A stretch of DNA of 64,000 nt, from positions 166,018,689 through 166,082,688 of the forward strand of contig NC_058523.1 of the NCBI RefSeq assembly GCF_904849725.1, read 5' to 3'. The translations under genes were made by a program, and so were the position numbers. Shown piece by piece: positions 35,960 to 48,370 of this stretch. The notes beneath the pieces are model-generated. The model did not search any database. It saw only the letters and a program-made list of their open reading frames with translations, and was not told the origin of the DNA. Each line of letters starts with the position of its first letter. The first letter of the stretch is position 1. The stretch is from Hordeum vulgare subsp. vulgare (Eukaryota > Streptophyta > Magnoliopsida > Poales > Poaceae).

Positions 35960-36241
35960 ACTACCATGCACAGGATGGCTACTGTAAATTCGAGCCCGTG
36001 CGATCTTATCCACGAAGATATCGGATGAAATCTCGATCATACGTTTGTTTCGAGCAGTTCTAGCTCGTACTTGTTTGCAAGTGGTTTTAATTAGAATTGT
36101 TTCGACCGTCACTTTGAGGAAGCATTCTTACTATTTTGTTCGAGTGCAATTGCTAATATTCCTGTTCAGATATTCCTGTCGTTTTTGATTCAGCTATACC
36201 TTCAACTTATTCTGTGGGCTAATGTGTTGTCCGTCTTCAGG

Positions 36242-36361
36242 ATGGCTCCACCAACTCGTCAGAATCCAGGGCGTGAGGATGTGCCGCCGGCACCTCCTCC
36301 TCCGAAGAATCCTCCTCCGCCGTCGCTTCCTCCTGTAGAGTCTTGGCAAGCGGTGATGGCT
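36242..36361 (+). pseudogene. gag: Chromovirus gag, N-terminal 40 codons
   Basis: The frame opens with MAPPTRQNPG and a proline-rich stretch. It is interrupted after an Ala codon by the solo LTR, and continues in frame at 41357 after the duplicated TGGCT. The frame beyond 36361 to 36493 belongs to the LTR. Confidence 0.82.
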
Positions 36362-39300
36362 TGTCATGCCCAAGATGTGACCCTATCCTCAATTTGGCAC
36401 GAAGGCCTCGTCAGGGATAGAAGCGCATCTCGTCGTGTCGCAAGAATGGATATCGTTACAAGTACATGTACTGAAAAGAAGAGATATATATAGAATTGGC
36501 TTACACTCGCCACAAGCTACATCAGAGTCACAGCAGTACAATACATATTCATCAAGAGTAAGAGCAGGGTCTGACTACGGACGAAAACAAACGACAAAAG
36601 AAGAACGATGTCCATCCTTGCTATCCCAGGCTGCCGGCCTGGAACCCATCCTAGATCGATGAAGAAGGAGAAGAAGAAGAAGAAGCAACTCCAAATGATC
36701 AATCAACGCGCTCGCGTCAAATAACCTTTACCTGTACCTGCAACTGGTGTTGTAGTAATGTGTGAGCCACAGGGGACTCAGCAATCTCATTTCCAAAGGT
36801 ATCAAGACTATCAAAGCTTAATGGGTGAGGTATGGTTAAGTGGTGAGGTTGCAGCAGCGACTAAGCATAAATTTGGTGGCTAAACTTACGAGTACAAGAA
36901 ATAAGAGGGGGAAGATCTACGCCTAATGGACGTGTCTACTGATGATCAAATGAATGATCCTGAACACCTACCTACGTCAGTCATAACCCCACCGTGTCCT
37001 CGATCGGAGAAGGAACTCACGAAAGAGACAATCACGGTTACGCACACAGTTGGCATATTTTAATTAAGTTAACTTCAAGTTATCTAGAACCAGTGTTAAA
37101 CAAAGTTTCCACGTTGCCACATAACCGCGGGCACGGCTTTCCGAAAGATTTAACCCTGCAGGGGTGCTCCAACTAGTCCATCACAAATTACCACAAGCCG
37201 CATAGAAATCCTCAATCATGACACTCGCGATCTCGTCAGATTCCTTAGTGGAAAACCTCAACTCTGAGATTACCCAAAGCATCACTGGAATCCCGATGCA
37301 CAAGATATCTCGTCAAAGGTAAAACTAATCCAGCAAGGCCGCCCGACGTGTCGACGTACCCGATAGGAGCCGCGTATCTCGTTCTTAGGACACGACGGAT
37401 GGAACTAGCTACGGGTGCCAGACCTCAAGTTTCCTCGCGGTGGCCCCGCAGGCAGACCGTTTGGGACCAACACCATCAGCACTGGGCCCCCCTGTATTAT
37501 GTAGAATTACTCCTCGGGTAGCGCTAACTCCCTATGCATTTCAGTATTAACAAAATTATTATGTTGGGCAAATGTAGAACCAAAGTTGGGCCTTGCCAGA
37601 CCAGCTTTAATCTAAAACGAATTATCAAGGGGGTCCCCATAACAACCCCGATCATGTTAGGAGCGCTCAATTATGGAACATAACACCGGTAGCCGAAACT
37701 AAGGGGGCAAAGGTGGAACAAAACACCAAGCTAGAAAGGCCGAGCCTTCCACCTTTTACCAAGTATATAGGTGCATTAAATTAAATAGCATTTAATAGGG
37801 TGATACAACAAGGAACCCATGTTAACACATGGAAGCAACTGCACCTGCAACTAGCAACGCTAACACAGGGTTAAGCAAGCGGTAACATAGCCAATCAGTG
37901 GTTTGCTAGGTTGTACAGGTTGAAGGTTTTCATGGCATTGTTGAGAGGCTGATATTTCGCATGTGGTAGGCAACGAGACATAATCGATACAAGCGATAAA
38001 ACTAGCATGGCAATGATAGTAATGGTATCTGGGGAAATGGTCATCTTGCCTGAGATCCCGCTTGGAAGAAGAATGACTCCGTGAAGCAAACGAACCGACG
38101 TAGTCGAACGGGTCCTCACAATCCGGCACGCTGCGGAACTCTATCGAGACAAAGCAAACCGGAAACACAAATCAACACACGGAATTCACCACACGATGCA
38201 CAACACACATGATGCATGAGCAGCTGAATACATGCAAGTCACGGCATGACAAATCACACAATCAAACACTACACATTAAGTGAAGTTCAATATGCAACGA
38301 GTTGCATATTGACGAAACTCCACGTTTTTTTTATTTAGTTCTATCCCGATTAGATACACGGCAATATTAAATGTTGTCAAATATGGCAACAGGTGAAGCG
38401 TAATTAAACTACCTATCTAGGCATTTTAAATGAGGTCGAAAATGACATATAGCACCTCCGAGACGACCTCACATGTTAATTAACAATTCTGTCCAGATCT
38501 GAACTAACACATTTAATTGGTTGTTAAACAGCAAAACAAATAGGTTCACGTGATTTTACGCGTCGTTACAAGCAATTTACACATGGAGATCATCTCCAAC
38601 AGAGCTACGGATCAAAAGTTACAAGCACCGCAAGATATGATGGCATGAATGCAATATGTGTGCAACAACGGTCACAAGCATTTCAAAACATACAATCAGC
38701 AAGAGAAAATGAAACTACACGAGATTAAAAGCAAGTTTCATATAGGACACGATCAAATCGGAGCTACGGTTCAACAACTACGAGCAAAACAAGAAATCAC
38801 TACAATCTGCCAAAATCAGTCACATAGCATTTTCTACGACCTACAACTACGAACTACACTACTCCGATAAACTCAAGCAAGGCATGACACGAAAGAGGGC
38901 AAGAAGCACTACTAGAAACAACTAACAACAACTAGCATGGCAGCAAGGAACACTAGGAAAAGAAGTCACAAAATGGCTTCCCACACACTATTTCAGACTT
39001 AGTGAAAATTACACTTCATGAAAGTGCAGTTTTCGATCTGAAGCCATATTGACAGCAGCAAAACCTATAGCTACAGGACTCCAACTGGCATGAAAATTCA
39101 CAGCATGCTAGAGAAACACAAGGGCTACAACTAACTCCATTGGACCAACCTCAAAAGAGCTACAGATCAAAAGATACAAGCAAGACAAGACAACAACAAA
39201 ATATAACAGATTCCAGACTTAGAAATATTTCAGCACCTCCAAATCAGCACTATTTCTAGCAACTTGAGGGCAATCAAACCACACCTAAACATGCATTTCT

Positions 39301-41351
39301 ATTGCAACCAAAAATACCAGGGGCTAGTCTAAACATCCAAGAACAACTCCCTAGTTGAGAACTCCGTCAAACGAAGCACGGAATAAATCCTACGAAATAA
39401 ACAAGAGGGCAACATGACAAAATATCACGCGAACTAACTTGCTCAAAAGCTAAAACTAAATATACAAAAAAATCCCATGGATTTTTCTACCCCGGAAACA
39501 TATAAAATATGTGGGGTTGCAACAACAACATATTACCACACGTAAATGCGAGATAACGGCCTAGACACGGAAAATAATCTAGCGGCAAACCCTACATGCA
39601 AAAAAAATACCAATGACCGCGCTAAAATACATGGCAAGAGGGCTCCTAAATCTTGGACATTTCTACTACGACATTCGAGCAATCCGGTCTTGCGCGAAAA
39701 ATAAATACAGGCGTCTATCCTATTCTATCCTATTGGAACAGCACGTTAAACTTTGCATTTGACACGGAAAACCACGTCAAACAAAAATGCAAGTTTTATA
39801 ATTGGATTCTACGCGCAAAACTACATGAAAACCATATACTACACGCCTCGATCCGACACACGAGTTGAAAACTACGGACGATCTAATATACGTATATTTT
39901 TCTGGAATTTATTATAATTCTGAAAAATCCCTAAAAAGAAAAAAATAACTATCGGGCCTAATCTATTTACTAATGGGCTACAGAGGCATGGACGCAGATT
40001 AGCTAAAACGCGCACGAGCGTCAAATAGAGGGCTCAGCGGGGAATCGCTCACCTTGCTTGGGCTGGCGTGGAGGTGGGCCTTGGGGTCGATCTGGTGGGG
40101 AGGAGAAGCTGGGCCGAGGCGGGAGGAGGACTGGGCCGAGGGGAGGTGAGGCGCTGGGCCGCGGGAGGCTCCTGTGCCACGCGGGAGGCTGGAGCAGGAC
40201 CGCAGCTGGAGTTGGGGTCGGGGTAGCTAGATCCTGGCCGGAGGCGGCGGCAGGAGGGAGATCAGCTGCGGAGGAGCTTCGCGACATCGGCCATGGCAGC
40301 GGGGCGATGCAGGAACGAGGGGCGGCGACCTGCTCAGGGGTAGAAGGCGGCGGCGCATCGGGAGGGGCTAGTCTCCGACGATGCAGGTCTAGTGGCGGCG
40401 CTCACCGGCGCCCGGTTGAGAGGAGAAGGCGGCGACGGCTCTCCCGATCCAGGGATCGAGCTCCATGACGTGAGGCGCGTGCAGGAGCGAACGTGGGGGC
40501 TGGGAGGCTCCCCTGACCGTCCTTTCGTGATCCAACGGTGGAGATGAGGGAGGGATTGGGTAGGCTGGCTAGATTCAGTGGTCTCCCGAGGACGCGGATC
40601 GGGAGGCGATCCCGAGGGAATGTGGCTGGCTGCGCATGATGGGACAACGGGGAGGATTTCTAGGGTTTCTCAAAATAGGTCTAGGTGATTTATGTATAGG
40701 GAATAGGACTAGGGTTAGGGGTTATTTAGGCTCTCCGATTTAGATCGGACGACCAAAATAATGAGGTTAGGGAGACCAATGGACAAACCGAAGACGATTT
40801 ACAGTAAAACCGGGTTGATCTGGACCCAACGGTCACGAGCACCCGGTTCGGGTTTCGGGAGGTCTCCGGACTAGGCTACGTGTATGGTCGGTGCACTGTG
40901 TAGAGGGGATCAGCAGGGATGAGAGGGAAAATGGGCGGCGCGGCAACGATTTTTAAAACACCGATGACCGTCCGACGTTAGACCGAATACGGTGCCGCTA
41001 CGGTCGACCGTTCGGGTACCAGACGAACTCCGATCGTGACGAAATTCGACAGGCGGCCTAGCTATAACTAATTACGACCGCATGCCAAGTTTCACCCCGA
41101 TCAGAGAAAGTATTAAACGCACTTTTAAAACAGGGTTTGACGATGCCGCGGGCACATGTGTGTGGGGTCGGGCTCAGAACGGACAACGACGAGAACCGGC
41201 AACTAACAACGGATGCAAGTTTTGAAAACTGGCGGCATCAGGGTGCCGATGCAATGCTGATGATGTGCATGATGCGACACAATAAAATAGACACATGACG
41301 AAAACGGAATAGAAGGGGAATCTTCTGGAATGCCGACATCGGGCTGTCACA
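36362..41351 (-). mobile_element. Solo LTR of about 5 kb, probably a LARD/Sukkula- or Erika-like Gypsy
   Basis: A single 4990-bp unit is flanked by perfect 5-bp duplications TGGCT (36357-36361 and 41352-41356). It starts TGTCATGCCC and ends GGGCTGTCACA, giving short imperfect inverted ends, and has no internal domain or second LTR. This is the footprint of LTR-LTR recombination. I infer the minus orientation from GC-rich sequence (40030-40660) downstream of a TATA-like TATACATAAA around 40690-40700 on that strand. Triticeae elements with LTRs of 4-5 kb exist; the family name is a guess. ORFs inside (for example 40058-40468 and 40021-40287) are low-complexity and not called. Confidence 0.82.
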
Positions 41352-42961
41352 TGGCTGCTACAAATGCAAACACTCAGATGATGCTACAGTTGTTGCAAGA
41401 GAGGGTTAATCAGCAGCAAGGCAATTTCCAGCATGGTGGCAATCAGTTTGCTAATCTGAGTCGGTTCCTGTCAAATCAGCCGAAGATTTTCACCTCATGT
41501 GACTAGCCGTTTGATGCTGAGGATTGGATCTGTGACATGAACAAGCACTTTGAATGTAGCAATGTTCGTCCTGAGTATTTCGTCAAGTTCGCAACATTCT
41601 AGCTGAAGGGGGAAGCATCTATCTGGTGGCAACAGTTGAAGGATTTCAGGCGTGCTAGAGTGATCACTTGGGATGAGTTCTGTCGTGACTTCAGATCCCA
41701 CTACATTCCGTCCAGCTTCGTGGAGGAAATGCATGAGAAGTTCAGGCGCTTGAAGCAGGGTGGTAACTCCGTGTACAAGTACAACGTCGAGTTCCACGAG
41801 CTAGACCGATACGCCTTGCGGGATATCCCTGATCAAAAGAGCAAGATTTATCACTTCAGAGGTGGCTTGAAAGAAGATTTGCAGTTAGCTCTCCCTTTGC
41901 ACGATCCTGAGGAGTTCAATAAGTTCTACAACTTAGCTCTCAGCGTTGAGGCAGCTTTGCTCAGGGTGGAGAATTCTAAGAAGCGCTTGAGAGATTCCAG
42001 CTCGTCTTCTACTCAGGTGGTTCAGAAGCAACACAAGTTTGGGTGTATCCTCCTCCTCCTCGGCACACACAGCAGTTCAAGCATTCTGGTGGTCGTGGTT
42101 CTTCCCACCCACCCAACCCAGCTTTCTAGCACAGATTCCAGCAGCAGAAGGAAGGGTTGCCTCATACACAGTACCGTCAGCCAGCAGATGTTACTTGTCA
42201 CAAGTGTGGGCAGAAGGGTCACTATGCCAACAAGTGCACTTCTCAGCTCCATCTTCCGCCTCCTCCTCCAGGCAAACCTCCAAGCAATGCTCTCGTGAAG
42301 TTCAACCCCAGGTCTGCTCGAGTCAACATGGTGAATGCGGCTGAGGCAGAAAACTCGTCAGATGTGATCATGGGTAACCTCCTCGTTAATGATATTCCTG
42401 CTAAAGTGCTATTTGATTCTGGTGCATCGCATTGCTTCATCTCCAAGCCTTTCATTGCTAAGCATGATATTCCTGCAATTCACTTGGATAGTCCCTTCCG
42501 TGTGGTTTCTCCGGGCATGCGCATGAGTTCTCACATGTTGGTTCCGGATGCTTCTGTCAAGATAGGCAGTTATTCTTTTCTCACGTCTCCTATTGTCTTG
42601 GGCAATACCGACATTGATTTGATCCTTGGTATGGACTGGTTGGCCATGAACAAGGCATCGATTGATTGTGAAGCTAAAGAAGTGAAGCTTACTCACTCTT
42701 TGGAGGATGTGATTATATTTGCGGCGCGATGATACAATCCGTCTGTTCTCTTTGAACGAGAAGGGTGAGATTGATCCTATTCCGCAAGTCCGAGTGGTCT
42801 GCAAATATGAAGATGTGTTTCCAGAAGAGCTGCCAGGAATGCCTCCGCACCGAGAAGTTCAATTTGTTATTGAGCTTGAACCAGGTACTGAGCATGTGTG
42901 CAAACGGCCGTACAAATTGGGTCCAGAAGAGTTGAAGGAACTTAAGAGGCAACTCGATGAG
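41352..42961 (+). pseudogene. gag-pol: Chromovirus gag (rest), protease, start of RT
   Basis: The retrotrans_gag core (WWQQLKDF through about 41990) is followed by a zinc knuckle CHKCGQKGHYANKC (42195-42236), a protease with FDSGAS (about 42412-42429) and ILGMDWL, and the N-terminal part of RT (HREVQFVIEL, GPEELKELKRQL). The lesions are in-frame TAG at 41504-41506 and 41600-41602, frameshifts near 42030-42150 between gag core and knuckle, and another near 42720 between protease and RT. It is cut at 42961 by the Athila-like element; RT resumes at 53103. Confidence 0.85.
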
Positions 42962-44663
42962 TGATACGTCTCCATCGTATCTACTTTTCCAAACTCTTTT
43001 GCCCTTGTTTTGGACTCTAATTTGCATGATTTGAATGGAACTAACCCGGACTGACGCTGTTTTCAGCAGAATTGCCATGGTGTTGTTTTTGTGCAGAAAT
43101 GAAAGTTCTCAGAACGTCTTGAAAATTTAGGAGAATATTTCTGGAAAATATGAAAAATACCTGTGCAAAGATCCACTAGAGGGGGTGAGCCAGTGGGCCA
43201 CAAGCCCTGTAGCCGCGGCTACCAGGCTTGTGGGTCCCACGTGGCTCTGCTGCCCCCAATTCCAGCGCTATTTATTCTCTTTCGTCTCGGAAAAAATCAG
43301 GAGAGAGGAGTTCATCGCGTTTCACGATCCAGAGGCGCCGCCACATCCCGTTCTTGACCTTGAGGGCAGATCTGGAGTCCGTTTTGGGCTCCGGATCAAG
43401 GAGACCGTCGCCATCGTCATCATCAACCTTCTTCCCTCTGCAATTCCATGAAGCTCTTCATTGTTCGTGAGTATTCTATTCGTAGGCTCGTTGGGTGGTG
43501 ATGAGTAGGATGAGATCTATCATGTAATCGAGTTAGTTTTGACGGGGATTGATCCCTAGTATCCACTATGTTCTGAGATTGATGTTGCTACTACTTTGCC
43601 ATGCTTAATGCTTGTCACTAGGGCCCGAGTGCCATGAATTCATATCTGAAATTATTATGTCGTCACCAATATATGTGTGTTTTAGATCCGATCTTGCAAG
43701 TTGTAGTTACCTACTATGTGTTATGATCCAGCAACCCCGGAGTGACAATAACCGGAACCACTCCCGGTGATGAACATAGTTTGAGGAGTTCATGTGTTCA
43801 CCAAGTGATAATGCATTGGTCCGGTTCTTTATTAAAAGGAGAACCTTAATATCCCGTAGTATCCATTTGGACCCCGCTGCCACGGGAGGGATGGACAATA
43901 GATGTCATGCAAGTTCTTTTCCCTGAGCACGTATGACTACACACGGAGTGCATGCCTACATCACATTGATGAACGGGAGCTAGCCACATATCTCTCCATG
44001 TTATAACTGTTGCATGATTATTGTCATCCAACAAATCACCGATCCATTGCCTACGAGTTTATCCCACTGCCATTGCTACTTGCTATGCTCTGCTGCTGTT
44101 ACTACTGTTGCTGCTACTGTTACTTGCTTTGCTCTGCTGCTGTTACTATTGTTGCTGCTACTGTTACTTGCTTTGCTCTGCTGTTGTTACTACTGTTGCT
44201 GCTACTGTTACTTGCTTTGTCCTGTTGCCGCTGCCACTACTGTTACTTGATGTTGTTGTTGCTTGCTACTGCTGTCATTACTGCTGTTCCTTGCCACTGT
44301 TGTTACTCGTTACACTGCTGCTACCTGCTACAATACTTTTCTGGCGCCATTGGTACTTCAGTTAGGTATAATCTGGCGTCAACAGATTCTTTCCTAGCAC
44401 CGTTGCTATCATATTACCTTTGCTGCTTATATCCTGCTTGCAGATACTAATCTTTCAGGTGTGGTTGAGCCGACAACTCAACTGCTAATACTGGAGAATA
44501 TCCTTTCACTCACATCGTGTCGAACCAACAAATTTGGGTTGAATACTCTACCCTAAAAAACTGCCACGATCCCACACGTTGGTGGGCCATTGCAAGACAA
44601 TTGCTAATTGTTGAGCAACTAGAAGCAACTCTTTTCTGGCGCCGTTGCCGGGGACTGCTAGCA
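42962..44663 (+). repeat. 5' LTR of the Athila-type element
   Basis: This 1702-bp LTR starts TGATACGTCTCC and ends GACTGCTAGCA. It contains 44-bp tandem repeats (44087-44262), a likely leader intron (donor GTGAGT at 43467, acceptor TTTCAG ending at 44458) and, 27 bp from its end, a full copy of the primer-binding site (44637-44654). Confidence 0.92.
44087..44262 (+). repeat. 44-bp tandem repeat in the Athila LTR
   Basis: Units begin with GCTCTG at 44087, 44131 and 44175, with a decayed fourth near 44219. Each is rich in CTGTTACT and GCTGCTACT. The corresponding region in the 3' LTR is about 52487-52660 and is partly rearranged. The Leu/Cys-rich ORFs across it are artefacts of the repeat. Confidence 0.85.
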
Positions 44664-44672
44664 GCTCTTTTC

Positions 44673-44690
44673 TGGCGCCGTTGCCGGGGA
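44673..44690 (+). promoter_or_regulatory. Primer-binding site, tRNA-Asp type, preceded by a second copy
   Basis: TGGCGCCGTTGCCGGGGA lies 9 bp after the LTR end. The identical 18-mer at 44637-44654 is inside the LTR, 36 bp upstream. The copy that ends up in the 3' LTR (53071-53088) has two mismatches. Because integration ended at 53097, beyond that copy, the downstream site (44673) must be the one that primed reverse transcription. Confidence 0.88.
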
Positions 44691-44739
44691 GGATAGCTAT
44701 ATTCTTTGAGTCACTTGGGATTTATATCTGCTGATCACT

Positions 44740-47571
44740 ATGAAGAATCTGAAAGATCCAAGAACCAAAGTCTTGCCCTCAACTACGAGGGGAGGTAAGG
44801 AACTGCCATCTAGCTCTGCACTTGATTCACCTTCAGTTATGAGTAAGTTTGCGACACCACCTCTTGATATAAATCTTGATATGTCGCCTGTGCTAGATGA
44901 TGCTATTGCTATTGATGATGCTTATGATGCTACTATGCCTGATACTGCTAGAGATGCTATGCCTCATACTGCTAGAGATGTTATGCCTGATACTGCTATC
45001 CATGATGCTATGCTTGATACTGCTTTGCCTAATGATGCTAGAGATGCTACTTTGCCTGATATGCCACTAGGGGTATTCCTTGATGCTCATATTGCTAGAG
45101 TTACTGCCAAAACTGTTGATGCTTCTGAAACTGCCGATACTATTGAGATAGAACCTGCTTTTGCTCCTCCTAGATCTAGCTCTCCTAGATATGAATTGTC
45201 TAATATACCTGAGGGTTATGTTATCGAGGGAGAGATAGCTGAGGATTTTCTTGCGTGTAAGGATGCCTATGATGCTGAGAAATTACTTCTCAAGTGGAAG
45301 GAAAAATCTCTGAAAGCTAGGATGAAATACGGCCCGAAGTTTGCCACTTCACCTATCCTTATCACCGATGAGGATTATGAATTCTCTGTCGACCCTGAGA
45401 CAATCTCTCTAGTCGAATCTGATCCTTTCCACGGTTATGAGTCTGAGACGATCGTAGCCCATCTTACCAAACTACATGATATAGCCACCCTTTTCACTAG
45501 TGAGGAGAAGATCCGCTACTACTATATCCTTAAGCTGTTTCCTTTCTCTCTAAAGGATGACACTAAAGCCTGGTTCACTTCTCTTGCTCCTGGATGTGTG
45601 AGTAGTCCCCAGGATATGGTCTATTATTTTTGTGAGAAATATTTGCCTGCCCATAAGAAGCAAGCTGTCTTGCAGGAAATAAACAACTTTGCTCAACTCA
45701 AAGAAGAGAGTCTCCCACAAGCTTGGGGGAGGCTCATCCAGCTACAGAATGCTTTGCCTGATCACCCTCTTAAGAAGAACGAGATACTTGATATCTTTTA
45801 TAATGGACTTACCGATGCTTCTAGAGACCACCTAGATATTTGTGCCGATTGTGTTTTTAGGGAACGAACTGTAGAACAAGCTGAGATCCTACTTAATAAC
45901 ATCTTGATCAACGATAATGCTTGGACTATTCCCGAACCACCTCCTAAGCCAACTCCTAAGAAAAGAGGTATTCTATTCCTCAGTCCCGAAGATATGCAAG
46001 AAGCCAAGAAATCTATGCAAGAGAAAGGCATTAGATCTGAAGAAGTCAAAAATCTACCGCCTATCGAAGAGATCCATGGTCTCGATAACCCGATACAAGT
46101 AGTAGAGGTGAATTCTCTGCGTAGATTCAATGAGAGTGATGTTCCTTTTGACAAACCTGCTAGCCTATGCTTTGATGAATTTGACAACTTTGTTGCCAAA
46201 CAATAGAGTTTCAATGATTATGTTAGCACACAATTGGAACAAAGTACTCGTATGCTTAGTCATTTAAGTGCTTGTGTAGACAGAAATTTCAATGATTTGA
46301 AGCTTGTGAGTAAACATGCCTCTATGATTACTACTCAGGTAGAACAAGTACTTAAAGCTCAGAATGACTTGCTCAATGAATTAAATGACAACTCTGTCAG
46401 AGTCATTACTAGAGGAGGCAAAATGACTCAGGAACCTTTGTATCCTGAAGGCCATCCTAAGAGAATTGATCAAGATTCTCAAGGAATTAATGCTGATACA
46501 CCCAGTCATCCTAAGAAGAAGAAGAAGGATGATAGAAACCTACATGTCAGTTCACCAAATACTGTCACACCTGAAGAACCAAATGATATTTCTTCGTCTC
46601 ATACCGAAACACAATCTGGTGATGAACATGAAGCTGGTGACAATATGGACAGCGATGTTCATAATAATGCTCAACCTAGCAATGATAAGGATGTGGAGAT
46701 TGAACCTACGATTAATACTGATAACCCACAACCTAAGAGATACGATAAGAATGACTTCACTGCTAGGAAGCATGGTAAAGAAAGGGAGCCATCGGTTCAG
46801 AGACCCATGCCCTTTCCTCCTAAGCCATCCAAGAAAAAGGATGATGAGGATTTTGAGCGCTTTATTGAAATGTTGAGACCCGTCTTTCTGCAGATGCGGT
46901 TAATTGATATGCTCAAAATGTCTCCATATGCCAAGTACATGAAAGATATCATGACCAATAAACGGAATATACCAGATCTTGAGATCTCCACCATGCTCGC
47001 CAATTACACTTTCAAAGGTGGAACTCCTAAGAAACTTGGTGATCCCCGAGTGCCCACTATACCTTGCTCCATTAAAGGAAACTACGTAAGAACTGCCTTA
47101 TGTGACCTTGGAGCCGGTGTTAGTGTTATGCCTCTCTCTCTTTATCGTAGACTTGAACTGGATAAGTTGACACCCACTGAAATTTCTCTGCAAATGGCCC
47201 ACAAATCAACTGCTTTCCCTGTCGGCATTTGCGAGGATGTGCCTGTTGTGGTTGCTAACATTACTATCTTAACGGACTTTGTTATCCTGGATATTCCTGA
47301 GGATGATGCCATGGTGATCATTCTTGGAAGACCATTCTTAAACACCGCAAGGGCTGTTATAGATTGCAGCAAAGGCAATGTCACCTTCCATGTCAACGGT
47401 AATGAGCATACTGTGCACTTTCCGAAGAAACGATATCAAGTACATTGTATCAAATCTATCGAAAAAACTTCATCAATTCTTATTGGGAGCTTTGAATGCC
47501 CTATTCCTCGTGTTAAGATGAAGTATGATTTGCTTGTTGGGGAGATTCATATCCCCATTGAGGTGACTTAG
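44740..47571 (+). pseudogene. gag: Gag-protease of the Athila-type element, one in-frame stop
   Basis: It is a 943-codon frame with one TAG at 46204-46206. The N-terminus carries degenerate repeats of about ten residues containing MPDTARDA (about 44920-45060). A retrotrans_gag core lies at about 45400-45830 (FPFSLKDDTKAWFTSL). A Lys/Asp/Glu-rich linker follows the stop. Then comes a retropepsin-like domain with CDLGAGVSVMP near 47101-47133 and ILGRPFLNTA near 47323-47352. The active-site triad reads DLG instead of the usual DTG/DSG. No zinc knuckle is seen. The frame ends at 47571 with no RT after it. The start follows the primer site by 49 bp. Confidence 0.88.
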
Positions 47572-48370
47572 TGGCTATTTGACAATTCTCCGTTTCCTTT
47601 TGCGATTCGAAAAAGTTTTGTCATGAGGATTTGATCAACCCCATTGACGGATTTCTTTTGATGACCATGAAATGGATGAATCAAGGAGTCACATACCTCT
47701 GTTTTAAGCTTTCACTTTCTGTTGCTTAGAAGGAAAATGATAGATTTAGTTTATTTTTCCTGTTTTCTATTTTACCGTCCCGGAGAAAAGTACCCCGAAA
47801 ATAAAAGTTCTCCGATGGTCCTGCAAATCAAATATGATTTTCTCTGGATTTTTTGGAAAATACTCGGACTGAGAGCTGGCCTGGGGGCCACACCAGTGGG
47901 CCACAAGCCCTGTAGCCGCGGCCTCCCCCTGGTCGCGGCTACCAAGCTTGTGGGGCCCACAGGGACCCCCTCCACTCATTCCAGCTCCCATCCTCTTCTT
48001 CTACCTCCAGAAAAAATCGTTTCGCAGCTCAAACCCGTGTTCTTGCTCATTTGGCTGTGATTTTCGATCTCCTTGCTCAAAGCACCATTCTCCGAACCGT
48101 TTTGAGGAAATTACTCCTTGGTAAGTGACTCCTCCATTGGTCCAATTAGTTTCTACTCTAGTGCTTTATCCTTCGCGTATTCTTGCTACCTTGGTGACCC
48201 TGTTCTTGAGCTTGAAATGTTGTTTTTAGCTGGTCCCAAGTAGTTTTAGCGCGTGATACGGTCTCTAGGCACTAGTAGGAGTAGTTGCTACGAGTTGAGT
48301 TAATCCTTACTCACTTTTCTTTCGAAGTCTCTAAAAATTTCAGAATTTTTCAGAGTTAGAAAAGGGAAAG
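47572..48370 (+). promoter_or_regulatory. LTR-like internal block with predicted leader intron
   Basis: Sequence at about 47805-48025 is a diverged copy of LTR 43095-43300. Shared pieces include AAGTTCTC, GGAAAATA, a 20-bp stretch starting AGTGGGCCACAAGCCCTGTA, GGCTACCA, CTTGTGGG, ATTCCAGC and GAAAAAATC. A strong donor GTAAGT lies at 48121, and an acceptor TTTTTCAG ends at 48353, just before the extra ORF. The LTR has a similarly placed donor (GTGAGT, 43467). I infer a second promoter and a spliced leader for the downstream ORF. Confidence 0.55.

Noticed and set aside
40021..40468. Pro/Ser- and Gly/Arg-rich ORFs on both strands
   Set aside because: These are GC-rich low-complexity frames within the solo LTR, overlapping each other, with no family motif.
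44010..44450. Leu/Cys-rich ORFs that look like membrane proteins
   Set aside because: They are translations of the 44-bp CTG/TTACT repeats in three frames, repeated at 52416-52884. They are not proteins.
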